Assembly: GCA_964579675.1 (NCBI GenBank)
Contig: CAZOIA010000074.1
Span: 1-25,017, forward strand
DNA from: CAZOIA01 sp964579675
GTDB taxonomy: Bacteria; Planctomycetota; Phycisphaerae; UBA1845; PWPN01
DNA length: 25,017 nt
Reading direction: 5' to 3'
Shown here: positions 14,465 to 21,659 of the stretch, one piece after another
How the letters are laid out: every line of letters starts with the position of its first letter
Position numbering within the stretch: the stretch's first letter is position 1
Notes under the pieces: generated by a model
Database searches by the model: none
Seen by the model: the letters and a program-made list of their open reading frames with translations, nothing else
Told to the model about the DNA's origin: nothing
Made by a program: the position numbers and the translations under genes

Positions 14465-15185
14465 ATGTCCTCACCAGTATGGTCTGCCCTTGCTGCCAGA
14501 TTTGTACCAGTCCGGCATGGGCCATGAAGATGATCGCGACAAACCGCCATATCCGGTCCATCCGCGAGTTGTCTTCCAACGCGGGTAGATCGTCAAAGCA
14601 CATCTCGATCGGCCCGATATGCGCCTGTAAATGCTCTTGGTAACGATTCAGGTCGAATCCTTTGGCCAGCGGTAACCAGGCGGCCAGGTCGGCCACGCCC
14701 ACCAGTTCATCCAAGGCGCCGGCCAGCCCAGGAACCATGTCCAGGTCCGCCGCCATTCCTGCGACGGGCGCCGAGCGAGTCACAGCGAATCCCCTGCTGA
14801 TCTCCCGTCGCTGCTGGGCCTGGCGCTCGCGCGACTCGGCCATGCGCAGCCGGAAGTACTCGCGATCGAACACCCGCGCGTCGAACACGAATCGCGAAGG
14901 GACATCCCGCCCGCAGCGCCCACACTGGTACCGACAGATCCGCAGTCTCGGCGTTCCATCACAAGCCGGGCACCGTTGAAATGCGATGGTCGGGTCGAAC
15001 GTGTGCGCGCACGTGCTGCAGCGGCACTCACTCTCGCCGACCATCGTCAACGTGCCGCCACATACCGGGCAGCTGTGCCCGGACAGCATGACCTCGTAGT
15101 AGTACCGGCGAGTATGCTCGTACAGAGTTTCCACCGCTCGGGCCAAATCGAAGGCCATCGCGATGATATCGATCTCGCCCTTCAT
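14439..15185 (-). CDS. Multi-zinc-finger protein
   Basis: The protein has 248 residues. The ATG overlaps the upstream stop by 4 nt; no strong ribosome site is present, so it probably depends on coupling. After a 30-residue helix come CxxC pairs at C39/C42, C56/C59, C72/C75 and C88/C91, which fit two zinc-ribbon modules (CPVCGG, CSTCAHTF, CPACDG, CGRCG). A basic helical region follows (FRLRMAESRERQAQQRREIS), then a C-terminal domain ending in hydrophobic helices (RIWRFVAIIFMAHAGLVQIW). Zinc ribbons of this type bind DNA, RNA or polymerase-like partners. The function is unknown. Confidence 0.75.
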   Translation of the reverse strand: MKGEIDIIAMAFDLARAVETLYEHTRRYYYEVMLSGHSCPVCGGTLTMVGESECRCSTCAHTFDPTIAFQRCPACDGTPRLRICRYQCGRCGRDVPSRFVFDARVFDREYFRLRMAESRERQAQQRREISRGFAVTRSAPVAGMAADLDMVPGLAGALDELVGVADLAAWLPLAKGFDLNRYQEHLQAHIGPIEMCFDDLPALEDNSRMDRIWRFVAIIFMAHAGLVQIWQQGQTILVRTCETDTEGY

Positions 15186-15415
15186 GCCATGGAGTGCGGC
15201 TCTTCCGGTTCGGACTCGGCCGCTGAATCATCCAATTCGCTTTGAGGATAGGACGTCGGTGCGTCCTCAACAGGTCGCTGGTATCTGGGCGTAAATTTCC
15301 GGCGGCACTTCCTGCAGCGACGGATCCTCCGTGCGCCCATGGTTTTGGTCTTCCGAACCCCTTTGCTGACGGTTTCCGTCGATCGACAATAGGGACACGC
15401 ATGTGGTCTTCCCAT
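15182..15415 (-). CDS. Zinc-ribbon protein resembling the InsA/transposase N-terminal domain
   Basis: The protein has 77 residues; the ATG at 15415 follows CTGAGGTGAT. The N-terminus has CPYC (C7, C10) and CRKCRRKFTPRY (C34, C37), the layout of the zinc ribbon found in InsA and other transposase N-termini, with a basic loop between. The C-terminal third is acidic and Ser/Glu-rich, probably disordered. No catalytic domain follows, so this is a stand-alone DNA-binding protein. It leads the five-gene operon and could be a regulator of the divergent promoters. The predicted transcript leader is about 15 nt. Confidence 0.75.
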   Translation of the reverse strand: MGRPHACPYCRSTETVSKGVRKTKTMGARRIRRCRKCRRKFTPRYQRPVEDAPTSYPQSELDDSAAESEPEEPHSMA

Positions 15416-15452
15416 GAATTATCACCTCAGGGACACGCGAGGGGCCTGGTAC

Positions 15453-15482
15453 ATATAAACCTTTGCCACCACTGCCTCGTGG
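15453..15482 (-). promoter_or_regulatory. Promoter of the five-gene leftward operon
   Basis: Read leftward, CCACGAGGC (15482-15474) is followed 14 nt later by GGCAAAGG-TTTATAT (TATA at 15459-15453). The TATA centre is about 41 nt from the start codon at 15415, predicting a start of transcription near 15430 and a leader that begins with the ribosome site. Confidence 0.7.
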
Positions 15483-15530
15483 AGGCCCCGCGCCGGTCCC
15501 GGTCCGCGCCTCGATCTATCTGACTGTTTT

Positions 15531-15592
15531 GTTCGGGAACGTTCATACGTCAACTCGCACCGGCCGGTGCAATACGGTGAGCTGTCGCACCG
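15531..15592. promoter_or_regulatory. Operator-like palindromes between divergent operons
   Basis: The perfect 14-bp palindrome GCACCGGCCGGTGC lies at 15557-15570, followed by CGGTG (15575-15579) and an inverted CACCG (15588-15592), giving four half-sites. A second type, GTTCGGGAACGTTC, lies at 15531-15544. These are candidates for binding by the HTH or zinc-ribbon proteins of the adjacent operon. Confidence 0.45.
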
Positions 15593-15613
15593 ATGTATGA
15601 CCCCATAGCACGC

Positions 15614-15647
15614 CCACGAGGCCGGGCGAGACCGAAGCATTTATATA
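15614..15647 (+). promoter_or_regulatory. Promoter of the HerA operon
   Basis: CCACGAGGC (15614-15622) precedes GCGAGACCGAAGCAT (15626-15640) and TTTATATA (15640-15647). The TATA centre lies about 50 nt before the start codon at 15694, placing the transcription start near 15670 with a leader of about 24 nt that carries AAGGTGAT. Confidence 0.75.
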
Positions 15648-15693
15648 ATCAACCACATTCACCACTTCCAAGGAGTAAACTCAAGGTGATACC

Positions 15694-16293
15694 ATGCACT
15701 TCAACCAATCCAACCTACCCGAACAGATGAACTACCCCCGGCTTTCACACTATTATCTATACGGTCGAAAGCCTCTCTACGGTACCGCAACCGGAACCGC
15801 CTCTTATGGACAGGCTCACGATCACTATCGCCACAACTCTTTCTCATCCGGCAAGAACCCTGGTCGACTGGACGGTGGCCCCCAAACCGTCGAACAACTG
15901 GTCGACCAGGGATACTTCGCCGTACCCCGACGCGAATCCGAAACCGCCTTCTTGCACGATCGCCGTGACACCTCCTGGCTGGGTCTTGACGACGTACTGA
16001 CTCAGGCCCGGCAACGTCACGAGATCTACAAACAGAACATACTTGATCTCCAGTGGTCAGAGTGTTACGCATTCAACGAACTGGCCCGTAGCGGCTGGCC
16101 GGCAACACAAGAGCAGTACGCGATCTACGAGCGGCGCATGCAGGACCTGCGCGCTGACAAGCGCGCCGAGCGCGTCACCCTCTGGCGCGACGTATCCAGA
16201 ATCAGAGAACGGATCCCCGAATCGGCCCAGAATTACCTGTCCACCCTGCGCAAGCTCGAACTGCTGAATGACATGGACGGTGATCTCATATGA
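15694..16293 (+). CDS. Hypothetical partner of the HerA ATPase
   Basis: The protein has 199 residues; the ATG follows AAGGTGAT. The N-terminal 60 residues are rich in Tyr, His and Asn (SHYYLYGRKPLYGTATGTAS) and probably extended. The middle and end are helical and charged (DDVLTQARQRHEIYKQNI, then DLRADKRAERVTLWRDVS). No domain is recognised. It overlaps the ATPase gene by 4 nt and shares its promoter, so the two proteins probably act together, by analogy with operon partners of HerA-type motors. Confidence 0.7.
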   Translation: MHFNQSNLPEQMNYPRLSHYYLYGRKPLYGTATGTASYGQAHDHYRHNSFSSGKNPGRLDGGPQTVEQLVDQGYFAVPRRESETAFLHDRRDTSWLGLDDVLTQARQRHEIYKQNILDLQWSECYAFNELARSGWPATQEQYAIYERRMQDLRADKRAERVTLWRDVSRIRERIPESAQNYLSTLRKLELLNDMDGDLI

Positions 16294-18407
16294 TGATCCG
16301 TGTGCAGGAGCTGTGCCGGAAACTCAAGCCCGTGCTCGGCAGGAAGATCGACCGGCTATGGGCCGTCTACCTCGCTGAATCGGATGCGGCCGGCAAGGCG
16401 GACATCGAACAGACGCTGGAGCTGCTGGCCGCCAAGCATCTTGGCCAGAGCTACGAGCCGGATCGATCGCCGTTCCCACCGCCGAACAGGCAGTTCGCTC
16501 AATCGGGTGATATCGATATTGGAACCATGACCTATGGCAACCGACAGCTGTATCCATTCCTGCTCAAGAGCAGGCGTCTCAAGGAGCACATTCTGATCGC
16601 CGGGCGAAGCGGTTCGGGCAAGACCAACCTGACCTTCGTGCTCATGAAGGGCATCATGGCCCGCGGCATCAAAGTCCTGGCGATCGACTGGAAGCGTGGC
16701 TACCGTGATCTGCTCGCACTTCAACCCGATCTGCATATTCATACTATTGGGCGCGACGTCGCCCCTTTCCGATTCAACCCTCTGATTCCGCCGCCCGGCT
16801 GTGAGCCGAACGTCTGGATCAAGCTGATCGTCGATGTCATCGCATCGGCGTATCTGGGCGGGGAGGGGGTCATTAGTCTCCTGGTGGCCGGACTCGACAA
16901 GCTTTTTCGCGACGCCGGCGTATTCGACGGCACCGTGACCCGGTGGCCAACCATCCAGGACCTCCTGGTCTGGCTCAAGACCACCAAGCTCAAGGGCCGG
17001 GCCGGGATGTGGCAGGCCTCGGCGGAACGAATCCTGCTGGGCATGACTTACGGCGAGTTCGGCTCCGTCGTCAATACGCAGGACAACAGCCACGTCCGTG
17101 ATCTCCTGGATCACAACGTCGTCCTGGAGATGGACGGCCTCTCCAGCAACTCCGACCGAACGATGTTCTCTGAGGCGGTCACGCTCTACCTGTACCGATA
17201 CCGACTGGCCCAGGGACCGCAGAAGGAACTGACCAATCTCATCATTCTCGAAGAGGCCCACAACCTGTTATTACACAAGGCTTCGGAGACCCGGGAATCC
17301 ATCCTGGAGAACTCGATCCGAATGATCCGCCAGTACGGCATGGGGTACGTATTCGTAGACCAGTCCGCGTCCCTGCTGAGCAAGGTCGCCTTCGCCAACT
17401 CGTACGCGACTATCGCCCTGAGCCAGAAGCTCCAGAACGATATCCGGGCGATCGCGTCAGCCATGAATCTCACCGATGAGCAGAAACAGGCGCTGACCAC
17501 GCTACCCGTCGGCACCGCGATTGTTCGGCTTGCGGATGAGCATCCCGAGCCGTTCCTGATCAGAGTACCACTGTTCCCCGTATACGAAGGCTCGGTATCC
17601 GACGATCAAGTGCGGAATCGGATGGCCGGTTGTTCCGGTGATTCCGCCGGAAAGAGACCGTATCAGAGACTACCGACGGAGATTACGCCTGTTCCCGCCC
17701 AGGATAGAAACAAAAGAGAAAATGAGAATCCCCACCCACCATCCCCCGAAGAATCACAGATGACAGAAGTTACCGACGATCTGTCATGTGATTCTGGACC
17801 TGATCCACCCAGACAAGGCCCGGAGATGTCCCGGGAAGAGATTCGGTTCCTGGCCGACGTGGCCGCCAGACCGTTGTCGACAACCGTGGCCAGGTACCAG
17901 CGGCTGCACCTGTCCCGCCGTAAGGGCAACGCCATCCGTCAGAATCTGCTCAAGGCCGGCATCATCGAAGCTGTGGCTATCGCCACCCGCTCCGGCCAGG
18001 TTGTCCTGTATCAACTGGCTGATCTGGGTAGATCCGTCTGCAACGATGTCGGTATTGATCCTGGCAAAGCGCCGCGCGCCAGCCTGGAGCACCGGTTCTG
18101 GGTCACCAGTGCTGCCGAGCACTTCGAGAGCAACGGATACGAGTTAACCCGCGAATTCGCGATTCAGGGTAACGGCGCCGTCGACCTGGTGGCCGAGCGC
18201 CCCGGCGAGCGGATTGCCATCGAGGTCGAGACCGGCAAGTCGGACATTCAGAAGAACCTCACTAAGATCCGCGGCGCGGGCTTTGATCGCATCATTCTAC
18301 TGGCCACGTCGCCTGAAGCTGTCAGCGCGTGCCGCAAGGCCGCCCACGTTGTCGATTCGCGCGACATGCCAATCGTCGAGCAGCTCACCTGGCTGGATGT
18401 GTCATGA
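16290..18407 (+). CDS. HerA/VirD4-type ATPase fused to winged helix and PD-(D/E)XK-like nuclease
   Basis: The protein has 705 residues; the ATG follows GGTGAT and overlaps the previous stop. The ATPase has Walker A GRSGSGKT (105-112), AIDWKRGYRD just after it, Walker B LIILEEAH (317-324) and a QSASLLSKVAFANS sensor-like segment (358-371), typical of HerA/FtsK-type hexameric DNA motors. A disordered Pro/Ser/Glu linker spans about 440-512. A winged helix follows at about 513-580 (TTVARYQRLHLSRRKGNAIR). The end (about 597-705) has GAVDLVAERP and IAIEVETGKSD, giving D632, E645 and K650, a PD-(D/E)XK-type active-site pattern. Known: HerA motors pump or resect DNA and are found in conjugation, viral packaging and defence. 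Inferred: a single-chain DNA translocase-nuclease of the element. Confidence 0.85.
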   Translation: MMIRVQELCRKLKPVLGRKIDRLWAVYLAESDAAGKADIEQTLELLAAKHLGQSYEPDRSPFPPPNRQFAQSGDIDIGTMTYGNRQLYPFLLKSRRLKEHILIAGRSGSGKTNLTFVLMKGIMARGIKVLAIDWKRGYRDLLALQPDLHIHTIGRDVAPFRFNPLIPPPGCEPNVWIKLIVDVIASAYLGGEGVISLLVAGLDKLFRDAGVFDGTVTRWPTIQDLLVWLKTTKLKGRAGMWQASAERILLGMTYGEFGSVVNTQDNSHVRDLLDHNVVLEMDGLSSNSDRTMFSEAVTLYLYRYRLAQGPQKELTNLIILEEAHNLLLHKASETRESILENSIRMIRQYGMGYVFVDQSASLLSKVAFANSYATIALSQKLQNDIRAIASAMNLTDEQKQALTTLPVGTAIVRLADEHPEPFLIRVPLFPVYEGSVSDDQVRNRMAGCSGDSAGKRPYQRLPTEITPVPAQDRNKRENENPHPPSPEESQMTEVTDDLSCDSGPDPPRQGPEMSREEIRFLADVAARPLSTTVARYQRLHLSRRKGNAIRQNLLKAGIIEAVAIATRSGQVVLYQLADLGRSVCNDVGIDPGKAPRASLEHRFWVTSAAEHFESNGYELTREFAIQGNGAVDLVAERPGERIAIEVETGKSDIQKNLTKIRGAGFDRIILLATSPEAVSACRKAAHVVDSRDMPIVEQLTWLDVS

Positions 18408-18473
18408 GTCAGCTGAACCAGCAGCGCCAGATATGCTTGGGCAGCCGAATACAGAGCGCCCGATAGATTATTC

Positions 18474-18899
18474 TCAGAAGTAGCCAGAGCGGGGTGGGCT
18501 ACGTGGCCCGTACGAACGCCTGGGGGTCGGCCGATATGAATGTGGCTGTGCGCCCTGGCGTCCTGCGCTCGCCGCTCGATGCGGCGCGAAGATCTCATCG
18601 AGAATCCGATACGCCTCCACGACACGTGCAAGCAAACCATCTGTTCCATGCGATCCAGCCCCCATCGATATCCCGGCATACGCGTCCGGCACGCGATAGC
18701 CGAGGTCCAGGTAGCTGGCGCGCGTGCGGTCAGCCAGACTGCTGCCGGGTGCTATGCCGAGGAGAACCTCTGGATGCTGATACACATACGTAATGCCGTA
18801 GCGGTCGAGCATCTGCTCGGCATGGATGTACGCAAGCTGATCCCTGACGGGACTGTCTCGGAACCCTTCCGGACCCTGACCGGGCGCAGTGTGTCTCAT
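18474..18899 (-). CDS. Hypothetical protein downstream of the membrane protein
   Basis: The protein has 141 residues; its ATG overlaps the membrane-protein stop by 4 nt. Residues 18-110 look like a compact helical domain (RDQLAYIHAEQMLDRYGITY, then GLLARVVEAYRILDEIF). The last 30 residues are rich in Arg, Ser, Pro and Tyr and probably disordered. No family is recognised. Co-translation with the membrane protein implies a shared role. It converges with the HerA gene across a 66-nt gap with no clear terminator. Confidence 0.65.
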   Translation of the reverse strand: MRHTAPGQGPEGFRDSPVRDQLAYIHAEQMLDRYGITYVYQHPEVLLGIAPGSSLADRTRASYLDLGYRVPDAYAGISMGAGSHGTDGLLARVVEAYRILDEIFAPHRAASAGRQGAQPHSYRPTPRRSYGPRSPPRSGYF

Positions 18900-20011
18900 T
18901 TGCCCGTGCCCTCCGAGAATTCCTTTACCAGCTCCCCGACGATCGCCGCCAGCTTCTGCTCCGTTCGATCAATAGCACGGAACAACTCGTTGTTGTGTGC
19001 CTGCAACTTCTCGGCAACTTCCAGCAATTCGGCGAGTTTTCGATAGTCATAGTGCGCCAGTGCCGCCTGTGCATCCAGTGTCAACTGGCGAATCCGACGC
19101 TCGTTCTCCGCCACTGCCGCGTCGAGCCTTTCCAGGCGCTTGTCGATCTTCAGCTCCTCATACCGGGCATCCAGTTCCTTCAGAGCCCTCTTGCGTGGTG
19201 CGTCCGGCAGCTTGCGAACCAGTCGCTTCAGTTCGTCTATCCGCGTCAGGTGACCCTTGCGGAAATGATGAGCACGCTCGCGCAAGCGAGCGAGGCGTTC
19301 GGTGAGCCAGCCTTCGGCGGGCAGGATTTGCCGGATTCTGGACATCACGGCCGTAGCATCTTGAGGATGCTCGGGCAGCGTCGTACTCCGCTGGCGAAGC
19401 CCGTCGAGAACCTCGCGCAAGCGGTCTCCCGCTCGCCGATCGTCATACAGGTCATGCATGTCATGGCGGATCTCGTCAACCTCGGGTCTGGCACTCGCCG
19501 AGCAGAGCTGAGGTTCGTGACCGGCGGGAGCGAAGTGAACATGGCGCGCAGGCCCGTGCCCGTGCAACACAAACGCGACAATGCCGACGATCAGGGCTAC
19601 GATAGCCAAGCTCTGGATGACCTGTGGCGCGATCGGCCAGTCCACGCCCAATACCCACGCCACCAGGATGCTGGCGCCGAAAGCGATCCCGGCGCCCGAC
19701 CAGGAGCCGCCGGTCTGCCGGATCCCCTGGAACATGATCATGGCCAGCAGGATCACCACGAAACCGATCGCGACCGGCCCCAGGTTGCGGATCGACCAAC
19801 CACGCTGGTACTCCCACCAGACCAGGCCTACCGCCAGCGCCAATCCCACGGCCGCGGACATGGCGACAGCGGACCGCTGATGATCAAACCGCTTGGCCAG
19901 TACGGCGTAGACCAGCGCGGTGAAGAACGTGAATGCGAGAATGAAGTCGGGCAGCAACGATTCGAAGAACAGTGCGAATGGCGGGTGCAGGAAAGGATTG
20001 GGGAAGATCAT
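18896..20011 (-). CDS. Five-TM membrane protein with long cytoplasmic coiled coil
   Basis: The protein has 371 residues. The ATG at 20011 (MIFPNPFLHP) is chosen because the TATA box at 20042-20035 is centred about 27 nt before it, so the transcript should start at or very near this ATG; the frame's first start, eight codons upstream, would abut the TATA box. Hydrophobic helices lie at about 20-39, 48-66, 77-95, 105-122 and 131-149. Residues 160-371 are charged, heptad-like coiled coil (ERLARLRERAHHFRKG, LDARYEELKIDKRLERLD, LAELLEVAEKLQAHN). Such proteins can scaffold complexes at the membrane. With a HerA motor alongside, a transfer-channel or anchoring role is possible but unproven. Confidence 0.75.
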   Translation of the reverse strand: MIFPNPFLHPPFALFFESLLPDFILAFTFFTALVYAVLAKRFDHQRSAVAMSAAVGLALAVGLVWWEYQRGWSIRNLGPVAIGFVVILLAMIMFQGIRQTGGSWSGAGIAFGASILVAWVLGVDWPIAPQVIQSLAIVALIVGIVAFVLHGHGPARHVHFAPAGHEPQLCSASARPEVDEIRHDMHDLYDDRRAGDRLREVLDGLRQRSTTLPEHPQDATAVMSRIRQILPAEGWLTERLARLRERAHHFRKGHLTRIDELKRLVRKLPDAPRKRALKELDARYEELKIDKRLERLDAAVAENERRIRQLTLDAQAALAHYDYRKLAELLEVAEKLQAHNNELFRAIDRTEQKLAAIVGELVKEFSEGTGK

Positions 20012-20034
20012 GAGACCTCGTGAGGAGACGCTCA

Positions 20035-20042
20035 TATATAAA
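20035..20042 (-). promoter_or_regulatory. TATA box of the membrane-protein operon
   Basis: TTTATATA read leftward, centred 27 nt before the ATG at 20011. The spacing equals the usual archaeal TATA-to-start distance, so the mRNA is probably leaderless; a GAGGT close to the ATG would be upstream of the transcript. Confidence 0.7.
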
Positions 20043-20118
20043 CATTACCATTCCCTGTCGTCACCATGAGGGGGTGACCAGCTCCCAGTCCGACAACACC
20101 CATTTCGATCCAGGGATC

Positions 20119-20389
20119 CCAGTGGCAGTAGTTTTCCACTGGAACCATATATTATATATATCTTCTTCTCTTACTTACTACTACTACTACTACCACACAG
20201 AGACAACGCTTATAAACCTTACCCAGGACCTTCCGACCGATGTTGTTACCAGCCAGTGGTAACCGGACAGAGACGCCACTCGCGCTACTTCGCTGAGTTC
20301 CACTCGAAACGCACTCTCACTGGCAACCGAAGGTTTTATATAGGTGCGCTTCCAGTGAACGCATATGGAGGTGGTTTTCCAATGGAACC
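20119..20389. other. Putative Orc1/Cdc6-dependent replication origin with ORB-like sites
   Basis: ORB-like elements with a CCA-S-TGG core followed by AAC lie at 20132-20146 (TTTTCCACTGGAACC), 20253-20264 (CCAGTGGTAACC), 20297-20311 (GTTCCACTCGAAACG), 20316-20333 (ACTGGCAACCGAAGG), 20349-20360 (CTTCCAGTGAAC) and 20375-20389 (TTTTCCAATGGAACC). A CCAGTGG half lies at 20119-20125. Between the first and second is an AT-rich stretch (20146-20175) and a (TAC)6 run (20176-20193), suited to unwinding. Archaeal origins usually sit next to orc1/cdc6 with ORBs flanking an AT-rich element, as here. The element calls are by eye against the known ORB core. Confidence 0.75.
20335..20342 (+). promoter_or_regulatory. 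TATA box of orc1/cdc6
   Basis: TTTATATA is preceded by ACCGAAGG (20326-20333), the same BRE-side sequence seen at the HerA and leftward-array promoters. The predicted transcription start is near 20364, just before GGAGGT (20367-20372). ORB-like sites flank it on both sides. Confidence 0.8.
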
Positions 20390-21626
20390 AACAACCGTGC
20401 GCAGCCGCATGGCCGATCGTATTCGGCACATGGCGACCCATGCTATCGTCAAGGACCGGCGCTTCCTGGACGACGAGCAGCTCATCCAGTCCGAGCAACT
20501 AGCCGTGCTGGAGGAGATCTTCAACGCCAACGTCCGGGACGCCGAGATTCAGGAACTCAGCAGCCACTTCGCCGGAATCCTGCGCCGTGATCACCCGTGT
20601 CATCTGGCCATCTGGGGCAAGACCGGGACCGGCAAGACGCTTACGCTCATCTTTTTCCTCAACCTACTAGCAGAGATGGCGCGAGCCCAGAACGTGCCCA
20701 TCAGACATGAGCACCTGGACCTCTCGACACCCCGGCCGTGCTTCCGTGCCCTCAATGACCTGGCCTGTCTGTTCAATGCCAGCAAGCGCTACAAGAAGGG
20801 AATCTCCCTGGAAGAGCTCATGCTCCGGATCGAGGCGGAGCTGTCCACCTATCGCGGCTATCTGATCCTGTTCGTGGACGAGGTGGACAATGTCCGGCGC
20901 GACCGCGACACTTTCCTCACCTTCCTCGTTCGCCGGCTGCCCCAGCGGATCGGTGCCAAGTTGATTCTGATCTTCGTCTCCAACCGCCTGAACTGGCCCG
21001 ATCACCTGGACCCGCGCGTGAAATCATTTCTCAAACTCAATGAGTTGATCTTCAAGCCCTACCACGCCCTGGATCTCCAGCACATCCTGCGCATCCGGGT
21101 GGAAAAGGCCTTGAGTCCGCGCTCCGTACAGCCCGGCGTTATCGAGAAGATCGCCGCGATGGCCAGCCAGGACCATGGCGATGCCCGCAAGGCCGTGGCG
21201 CTGTTGGCCAAGAGCGCCTACCTGGCCGAGAAAGCCGGGACCCGGGTATCGCAGGCCGTGGTCGATCAGGCCGCAACCGAGTTGGACCAGGACCGCTATC
21301 TTACTTTGCTGCGCTCCGCGCCGGCCCAACTCCAGGCGGCCATGGCCGCTGTGATCGAGGCCGCGCAGCGCTCCAGAGGCACCCCGATCGGGACCGGCGA
21401 GGCCTACGACGCCTACAAGCGGTTCTGTCAGAGGGTGGGGTTGCGGGCGCTGACGGGGCGGGCGTTCGGCGATCTCCTGGCCGAACTCGACATCTACTCA
21501 CTCCTGCGTAGCCGGATCCTCTCGCGGGGCCGCTACGGCCGGTCCCGCCAGATCACACTCGATTTGCCGGCTGAACTGGTGGAGAAGATCCATGCCACGA
21601 TTAGGATGAATTTCCAGATGGGGTAG
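20382..21626 (+). CDS. cdc6: Orc1/Cdc6 replication initiator
   Basis: The protein has 414 residues, usual for archaeal Orc1/Cdc6. The ATG at 20382 follows GGAGGT with 9 nt spacing and a TATA box at 20335; the frame is open 42 codons further upstream but that part is the origin. The AAA+ core has Walker A GKTGTGKT (79-86), Walker B LILFVDEVD (161-169), sensor 1 IFVSN (about 197-201) and a sensor-2 GDARKAV (266-272). KPYHALDLQHILRIRVEKAL follows the initiator-family pattern. A C-terminal winged helix spans about 330-410 (LTGRAFGDLLAELDIYSLLR, then GRYGRSRQITLDL). It should bind the adjacent ORB sites and load the replicative helicase. The start codon lies within an ORB-like site, suggesting autoregulation. 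It is the strongest archaeal marker in the window. Confidence 0.92.
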   Translation: MEPTTVRSRMADRIRHMATHAIVKDRRFLDDEQLIQSEQLAVLEEIFNANVRDAEIQELSSHFAGILRRDHPCHLAIWGKTGTGKTLTLIFFLNLLAEMARAQNVPIRHEHLDLSTPRPCFRALNDLACLFNASKRYKKGISLEELMLRIEAELSTYRGYLILFVDEVDNVRRDRDTFLTFLVRRLPQRIGAKLILIFVSNRLNWPDHLDPRVKSFLKLNELIFKPYHALDLQHILRIRVEKALSPRSVQPGVIEKIAAMASQDHGDARKAVALLAKSAYLAEKAGTRVSQAVVDQAATELDQDRYLTLLRSAPAQLQAAMAAVIEAAQRSRGTPIGTGEAYDAYKRFCQRVGLRALTGRAFGDLLAELDIYSLLRSRILSRGRYGRSRQITLDLPAELVEKIHATIRMNFQMG

Positions 21627-21659
21627 CCGGGGCGAGACCGACCCCGTATTCGGAACGAA

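Noticed and set aside
16356..17261. Leftward 301-codon frame opposite the HerA gene
   Set aside because: Antisense shadow of a clearly functional ATPase frame.
18995..20023. Rightward 342-codon frame opposite the membrane protein
   Set aside because: Gln/Arg-rich antisense translation without a ribosome site; the opposite strand has clear TM helices, a coiled coil and a TATA promoter.
20209..20216. CTTATAAA as another TATA box inside the origin
   Set aside because: No gene lies at suitable distance in either direction; it is near-palindromic and may be part of the AT-rich region.
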